A DNA stretch of 64,000 nucleotides. Source: Clostridium algoriphilum. Its GTDB lineage: Bacteria; Bacillota; Clostridia; Clostridiales; Clostridiaceae. Below are positions 61,252 through 64,000 of this stretch, one piece after another. Each line of letters starts with the position of its first letter. Position 1 is the first letter of the stretch. The stretch covers positions 1 through 64,000 of the forward strand of contig NZ_JAIZZK010000003.1 in assembly GCF_020443705.1 (NCBI RefSeq), in the 5' to 3' direction. A model generated the notes under the pieces. That model was not told where the DNA came from and did not search any database. It saw only the letters and a program-made list of their open reading frames with translations. A program made the position numbers and the translations under genes.

Positions 61252-62007
61252 ATGAGTTTTAAGATTATTGCAGACTATCATACTCATACTAATATTGCAA
61301 AGGGACATATTCCCTTTCTTAATATTATTTTGGGAGAACATGGAAAAGGAAGTATTGAATCAAATGTTAAAGCTGGAATAAAAAGAGGATTAAAAGAAAT
61401 TGCCATAACAGACCATGGTTATAAACATATTACCTTCGGGATGAAACTAAATCAATATGAAAAATCACGTAAATTAATTGATGATCTTAATAAGAGCTCA
61501 TTATTGAAGGAGAATGACTTTAAGATTCTTCTTGGCGTGGAATGTAATATTGTTACTAAAAAAGGGGATATAGATATTAAAGATGAAGTCATTGATTACC
61601 TTGACATAATTTGTGTGGGTTATCATCCTGGAGCAGTACAAAATCCATTTTTATTGAGGAATTATACAGAAGCTGCAATTAATGCTATTAAAAAATATGA
61701 AATTACAATATTAAATCATCCTTTAGAGCATGTTAATCCAGATATTATCGAAATTGGAAAGGTTGCTGTTGAAAGAAATACTGCTTTGGAAATTAACAGA
61801 GGTCATAAGAATATGGATATTGAAACAATAAAAAAGTTAAAGAATATGGGTGTTAAATTTTCATTGGGAAGTGATGCACACAAATCGGAGGATGTAGGGG
61901 ATTTTGGTAAAGCTTATAATATTGCAGTTGAGGCAGGCCTTACAGATGATGATATTGTTAATGCTGATGGAAGTGCACATAGATCAATGAAATCATTGAG
62001 AGATTAG
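61252..62007 (+). CDS. PHP-domain phosphatase (YcdX-like)
   Basis: 251 residues, ATG 61252 after GGAGGGG. DYHTHTNIAKG (HxH), AITDHGYKH, GVECNIVT, LNHPLEH and LGSDAHKSEDVG are the metal ligands of the YcdX subgroup, trinuclear zinc phosphatases. Complete. It is unrelated in detail to the other PHP protein at 24878. Confidence 0.92.
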   Translation: MSFKIIADYHTHTNIAKGHIPFLNIILGEHGKGSIESNVKAGIKRGLKEIAITDHGYKHITFGMKLNQYEKSRKLIDDLNKSSLLKENDFKILLGVECNIVTKKGDIDIKDEVIDYLDIICVGYHPGAVQNPFLLRNYTEAAINAIKKYEITILNHPLEHVNPDIIEIGKVAVERNTALEINRGHKNMDIETIKKLKNMGVKFSLGSDAHKSEDVGDFGKAYNIAVEAGLTDDDIVNADGSAHRSMKSLRD

Positions 62008-62153
62008 GTTTGGTAGTGGTAACAAAAGTATAATTAAAATAGATGTATTGAATTGTAATGGTAAGATGAAGCGTGTTCAAAGAATGTTCAATATCAATGT
62101 TTAATGCATATACTACAATTTCAAACTAAAAAATAAGAAATCAGGTGATTTAA

Positions 62154-62666
62154 ATGATTTACATATATAATTGTTATGGAGGAACCCACTCATCTATTTT
62201 AGCAATTGCTTATCACTTAAAAATGCTGGATGAAACCCGAGAACCGACTAAGGATGAAATATTGGAATTACCTAACTTTAATAAGTTAGTATATGGAAAT
62301 TGTGGAGAACTTTTTTATTATGGAAGTGATGAAGATGGAAACGAAGTCTATGTTGTAGGTAGGGGACGTTCAAAGGTTTTAATTCCAGGATTATATAATT
62401 TAGCTTCTATGCTTCATAAACAAAATCTATTAAATGAGAAAATTATATTTTCCAATACGTCGCCAACTGTTCCATTAACAATGACCTTTGGTGGATTATT
62501 TTCTAGGTGGCTAAAAATTGATTTTATAGGAGTGCCCTTGCTTGTAAAGGGAGCAAAACAATCATACAAGAACGTTATAAAACTTGTAAATCATACAAAG
62601 AAGGCAACAAAGGAAGATAAGTCAGGGGTTATTATTTTAGATAATAAGGAATTTAAGAAAAAATGA
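62154..62666 (+). CDS. DUF3189 family protein
   Basis: 170 residues. Starts MIYIYNCYGGTHSSILAIAY with the family's N-terminal CYGGTHSS, then GCGSFFY-like YGNCGELFYYGSDEDGNEV. DUF3189 occurs in clostridia and other spore formers; function unknown. A hairpin (CATCA/TGATG-type, about 62690-62712) follows. Confidence 0.88.
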   Translation: MIYIYNCYGGTHSSILAIAYHLKMLDETREPTKDEILELPNFNKLVYGNCGELFYYGSDEDGNEVYVVGRGRSKVLIPGLYNLASMLHKQNLLNEKIIFSNTSPTVPLTMTFGGLFSRWLKIDFIGVPLLVKGAKQSYKNVIKLVNHTKKATKEDKSGVIILDNKEFKKK

Positions 62667-62807
62667 TTTTTAACTATTATACGGGTTACATCAACTAAAA
62701 GCTGATGTAACTTTTTATCTCAAAACTGAAAAGTAATTGATAATGTTATGCCCTTTACAATTGCCCTTTTATTTTTACATATTTGTTTGGCTAAAAATTC
62801 ATAATTC

Positions 62808-63029
62808 CTAAATGAATATTTTATTAACCTTAACTCGTTTATAAAAATTACAATTACTGCATTGATATATATGAACACAAAATTGATTATTATCACTAAT
62901 CTCCATATTAGCAGTGTAATCGTCAAAAAATTCTTGTATTATACCTTTATCGTTCATTATAGTACTACACTTTTCACAATTACAGATAATCCTTTTTACA
63001 TTATTACAAACTGGACATATTTTATCCAT
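62808..63029 (-). CDS. Cys-rich zinc-binding small protein
   Basis: About 73 residues from ATG 63029 (GGAGG upstream; the frame is open further up). CPVCNNVKRIICNCEKC and QCSNCNFYKRVKVN provide two or three Cys pairs for zinc. It lies after nanE on the same strand. Function unknown. Confidence 0.65.
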   Translation of the reverse strand: MDKICPVCNNVKRIICNCEKCSTIMNDKGIIQEFFDDYTANMEISDNNQFCVHIYQCSNCNFYKRVKVNKIFI

Positions 63030-63118
63030 TATATTACCTCCACATTCGTTATCATATTTATTTTTACCAGTTTTTAAGATAATAATCTTAATGTAAAAAA
63101 TATAGCATAAAGACCGTT

Positions 63119-63808
63119 TCACCTCTCTCCTATCTTATTTATTTCATGCACAAATTTTTTTGTAATTATTTGTGGTCTAGTAATAATTGAACCTACTACA
63201 ACACTATGACATCCTAATTCTAAAACACGACGTGCTTTTTCAGGTGTATCTATGTTTCCCTCAGCTATTACAGGCTTTATAACTTTAGCTAATATATTTC
63301 TTATTAACTCAAAATCATTTTCCTCTATTTGTATACCTTTACTTTGTTTTGTATATCCTACCAATGTAGTTCCAATAAAATCAAAACCCAATTCATCAGC
63401 ATGGACTGCTTCTTCATAATTTGAGCAATCAGCCATCAATAGTACATTAGGATATTTTTGCTTGATTTTTGAAAAGAATTCATCTAAATGTACACTATTA
63501 GGTCTTATAGAACTTGTAGCATCAATAGCTATAATATCAGCTTTTGCCTCTACTAACTCTTCAACTTCAGCCATAGTTGCAGTAATATAAACTTCACTAT
63601 CAACATAATCCTTTTTTACTATACCGATAATAGGTAAGTCAACATTTAGTTTAATCTCTAGTATATCTTCTTTTGTATTAGCCCTTATTCCTGAGGCACC
63701 ACCTTCTTTAGCCGCTAATGCCATTCTTCCCATTATAAATGGAGAATGTAAGGGTTCATCAGATAAAGCTTGACAGGAAACTATTAGTTTATTTTTTATA
63801 TTAATCAA
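63119..63808 (-). CDS. nanE: N-acetylmannosamine-6-phosphate 2-epimerase NanE
   Basis: 229 residues, the normal family length. TIM-barrel motifs: [84 protein letters not shown] and [13 protein letters not shown]. It converts ManNAc-6-P to GlcNAc-6-P in sialic acid catabolism. No other nan gene lies in the window, but the window ends just beyond. Confidence 0.95.
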   Translation of the reverse strand: MINIKNKLIVSCQALSDEPLHSPFIMGRMALAAKEGGASGIRANTKEDILEIKLNVDLPIIGIVKKDYVDSEVYITATMAEVEELVEAKADIIAIDATSSIRPNSVHLDEFFSKIKQKYPNVLLMADCSNYEEAVHADELGFDFIGTTLVGYTKQSKGIQIEENDFELIRNILAKVIKPVIAEGNIDTPEKARRVLELGCHSVVVGSIITRPQIITKKFVHEINKIGER

Positions 63809-63930
63809 ATTATCACACCCTTATATATATGTTATGTATCTATTATATAAATAAATGTTTGTATTTTCAATATCATTACACTTATTAGAAACTCCTTTCA
63901 TCCATTGTTGAATAGTACTTAATATAATGA

Positions 63931-63976
63931 AAATGCCATATGAATCGCATATTTCTATGCTATTTATATGGCATTT
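63931..63976. terminator. Terminator-like hairpin
   Basis: AAATGCCATATGAATCGCAT pairs with ATGCTATTTATATGGCATTT (two mismatches) around ATTTCT. On the minus strand a TTTTC run follows, so it could end a gene beyond the right edge. Confidence 0.55.
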
Positions 63977-64000
63977 AACACTCAACCTGATCTCTATTTT

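Overview
The window comes from a low-GC, spore-former-type Firmicute, most likely Clostridium sensu stricto. This is inferred from the strongly AT-biased codon use, GGAGG-type ribosome binding sites, a T-box leader, and typical clostridial families (AzlCD, SdpRI, DUF3189, CsbD, lmo0937-like peptides, NanE). No species can be fixed from the sequence alone. The 64 kb mix intact metabolic and transport genes with many decayed genes, mobile-element scars and small repeats, so it reads as an accessory or chromosomal-plasticity region.

Layout. 1-3 kb: an IS200/IS605-type element (tnpA plus a tnpB running off the left edge) has cut a SpoIIM-type membrane gene that follows a small cationic peptide gene. 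3-7 kb: small membrane peptides, a proteasome-like Ntn-hydrolase beside a decayed HTH regulator, a zinc ribbon protein and a ParB-like protein. 7-13 kb: a monooxygenase-fold protein, oligoendopeptidase PepF, a large glycine-zipper protein with a nuclease-like N-terminal region, and a membrane-anchored IADK-stalk protein. 13-15.5 kb: a graveyard of methyltransferase, IS3, TnpB and asnB fragments. 15.7-18 kb: the SstT serine/threonine symporter and remnants of an MFS pump with its TetR regulator.

18-24.6 kb: a polar amino-acid ABC transporter (binding protein, permease, ATPase) followed by asparagine synthetase asnB. The asnB T-box leader is split by a group II intron lying antisense to it. 24.8-29.2 kb: a same-strand run of a helix-turn-helix regulator, a WG-repeat protein, an RDRNG-repeat protein, a propeller-like protein, an ADP-ribosylglycohydrolase and a PHP-domain protein. 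29.3-33 kb: a DEDDh exonuclease, a PD-(D/E)XK-type protein and a PnuC-NadR fusion that should import nicotinamide riboside and convert it to NAD. 33-35 kb: a truncated repeat protein, tRNA-derived direct repeats and an AbiE antitoxin remnant.

35.5-46.5 kb: an AI-2E family transporter, an Nramp-family transporter, an inverted duplication of a 229-residue membrane protein enclosing stress-type small genes (CsbD, PRC-barrel, lmo0937-like), an XRE-ImmA metallopeptidase and an IADK lipoprotein. 46.7-53.5 kb: a MazG-like pyrophosphohydrolase, a PLD-helicase preceded by an in-frame HIT fragment, a PocR-PAS histidine kinase and a HD-GYP phosphodiesterase. 53.5-64 kb: an HsmA-like protein, AzlCD, SdpRI, several small proteins, a HAD hydrolase, an L,D-transpeptidase, a second PHP protein, DUF3189 and NanE.

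Cross-cutting signals are (i) a family of 70-90 bp elements bounded by TTAGCAA/TTGCTAA, found at four or more places and mostly at gene ends or breakpoints, (ii) shared IADK stalks, and (iii) duplicated small-gene cassettes. The strongest single novelty is the intron-split T-box.
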